Positions 12,028 through 12,312 of a stretch of DNA of 12,312 nt are shown here, piece by piece. How positions within the stretch are numbered: position 1 is the first letter of the stretch; each line of letters starts with the position of its first letter. The translations under genes were made by a program, and so were the position numbers. The DNA comes from DATDOR01 sp035512695. GTDB taxonomy: Bacteria > Chloroflexota > Anaerolineae > Anaerolineales > JABWBV01. The notes beneath the pieces are model-generated. The model was given only the letters and a program-made list of their open reading frames with translations. It made no database searches and was not told where the DNA came from. The stretch is taken from the NCBI GenBank assembly GCA_035512695.1, contig DATKDL010000215.1, positions 1 to 12,312 on the forward strand. The letters are read 5' to 3'.

Positions 12028-12059
12028 GAAAGCCGAGCGGGCCCGGCCGCTCGGCTTTC
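12028..12059 (-). terminator. Rho-independent terminator of the minus-strand tRNA-Arg gene
   Basis: The hairpin has perfect 13-nt arms (12028-12040 and 12047-12059) and a 6-nt loop. The stem edge is A-rich on the 5' side and T-rich on the 3' side when read on the minus strand. It lies 15 nt past the tRNA 3' end and before the SDR start. The U-tract is short. Confidence 0.7.
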
Positions 12060-12074
12060 GTCTTTCGCCTCTCA

Positions 12075-12146
12075 TGCCCCCACCGCGACTCGAACGCGGG
12101 TCTCTGGCTCCGGAGGCCAACGCTCTATCCACTGAGCTATGGGGGC
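12075..12146 (-). tRNA. tRNA-Arg, anticodon CCG
   Basis: This is a 72-nt cloverleaf on the minus strand. The acceptor GCCCCCA pairs with TGGGGGC. The D-stem is GCTC/GAGC. The anticodon arm TTGGC-CTCCGGA-GCCAG carries CCG and has a T:G pair at the top. The variable region is AGAC, and the T-arm is CCGCG-TTCGAGT-CGCGG. The discriminator is A at 12075, and no CCA is encoded after it. CCG reads the CGG Arg codon, frequent in the GC-rich genes here. Its first 39 bases are repeated in opposite orientation at 12274-12312. Confidence 0.97.
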
Positions 12147-12161
12147 TTTGGGTGAGCCTGA

Positions 12162-12190
12162 ATTCTACCAGAAACAATATCCGGCGAAAA
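12162..12190 (-). promoter_or_regulatory. Extended -10 promoter of the minus-strand tRNA-Arg gene
   Basis: Read on the minus strand, TGGTAGAAT (12170 to 12162) is an extended -10 element. The tRNA begins 15 nt after it. The -35 position holds only TTTTCG (12190-12185). The same elements recur on the plus strand (TAGAAT at 12253-12258) in the inverted copy. Confidence 0.55.
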
Positions 12191-12233
12191 TGGGGTGTGC
12201 GGGCGGGCTCTGCCCGCCCGCACACCCCATTTT
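12187..12233. terminator. GC-rich hairpin with A- and T-tracts at the repeat centre
   Basis: The hairpin has perfect 22-nt arms (12187-12208 and 12212-12233) and a TCT loop. AAAA precedes it and TTTT follows, the shape of a bidirectional intrinsic terminator. If the inverted repeat is real, it separates two divergent tRNA genes. If the repeat is a fold-back, this hairpin is the likely turning point. Confidence 0.55.
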
Positions 12234-12273
12234 CGTCGGATATTGTTTCTGGTAGAATTCAGGCCCACCCAAA

Positions 12274-12312
12274 GCCCCCATAGCTCAGTGGATAGAGCGT
12301 TGGCCTCCGGAG
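12274..12312 (+). tRNA. tRNA-Arg (CCG), first 39 nt only, cut by window end
   Basis: This is identical to the first 39 nt of the minus-strand tRNA-Arg: acceptor 5' strand, D-arm, anticodon stem 5' strand and anticodon loop with CCG. The sequence ends one base after the anticodon loop. Whether a complete second gene exists cannot be seen. Confidence 0.75.

Larger units (their letters stand above)
12108..12312. repeat. Near-perfect inverted repeat with 101-nt arms at the window end
   Basis: The arms 12108-12208 and 12212-12312 are reverse complements around the spacer TCT, with only two mismatches: 12155 A against 12265 C, and 12184 G against 12236 T. Each arm contains the anticodon arm to 5' end of tRNA-Arg(CCG), its -10 element and half of a central hairpin. 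The window stops inside the second tRNA. Confidence 0.97.

Noticed and set aside
12274..12312. tRNA half-gene as a phage or island attachment site
   Set aside because: An attL/attR pair would be a direct repeat of the tRNA 3' end; here the 5' part is repeated in inverted orientation, and no integrase is present.

Overview
The window is a GC-rich bacterial contig end. I cannot name the organism from it. Several things would suit a filamentous or biofilm-forming, single-membrane lineage such as Chloroflexota (Anaerolineae), but this is an impression, not a proof. They are a secreted pullulanase tethered by a C-terminal membrane helix with an Arg-rich tail, an ABC exporter half next to surface-glycan genes, and an extended SDR next to a MalY/PatB-type remnant.

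Layout. (1) Positions 1-1290 hold the 3' part of an ABC exporter half-transporter; its start lies before the window. (2) Positions 1355-6416 hold four closely spaced same-strand genes: a GT-B glycosyltransferase, a two-domain protein joining a GT32-type glycosyltransferase to an FkbM methyltransferase, a zinc-ribbon SAM methyltransferase, and a GT4 glycosyltransferase. The last two overlap by ATGA. Together they look like the decoration part of a surface polysaccharide or glycolipid locus, and the exporter half may serve it. By eye this block is less GC-rich than its flanks. (3) Positions 6550-10692 hold a 1380-aa PulA-type (GH13_13) pullulanase with its own promoter and Shine-Dalgarno. It has a signal peptide, two tandem copies of an X25-X25 pair, a PulA N-domain, a CBM48-like domain, the GH13 catalytic domain, a Pro/Ala/Glu linker and a membrane anchor. 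(4) A perfect 24-bp-arm palindrome at 10690-10740 is a bidirectional terminator between the pullulanase and convergent minus-strand genes. (5) On the minus strand, an extended SDR (NAD-dependent epimerase/reductase, 10911-11975) is followed, with a one-base TGATG overlap, by a 54-codon ORF. That ORF looks like a MalY/PatB aminotransferase reduced to its first few and last about 44 residues. (6) A tRNA-Arg(CCG) gene lies on the minus strand at 12075-12146 with its own terminator and an extended -10 promoter.

The last 205 bases form a near-perfect inverted repeat. The tRNA-Arg promoter and the first 39 nt of the tRNA are repeated in opposite orientation around a GC-rich hairpin, and the sequence stops in the second tRNA's anticodon loop. 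This is either a real divergent pair of identical tRNA-Arg genes or a fold-back artefact at a contig end. It is the most structurally unusual thing here, together with the internally deleted aminotransferase and the GT32-FkbM fusion. I see no CRISPR array, transposase, phage gene or recognisable defence system, and no gene-free stretch longer than 300 bases.
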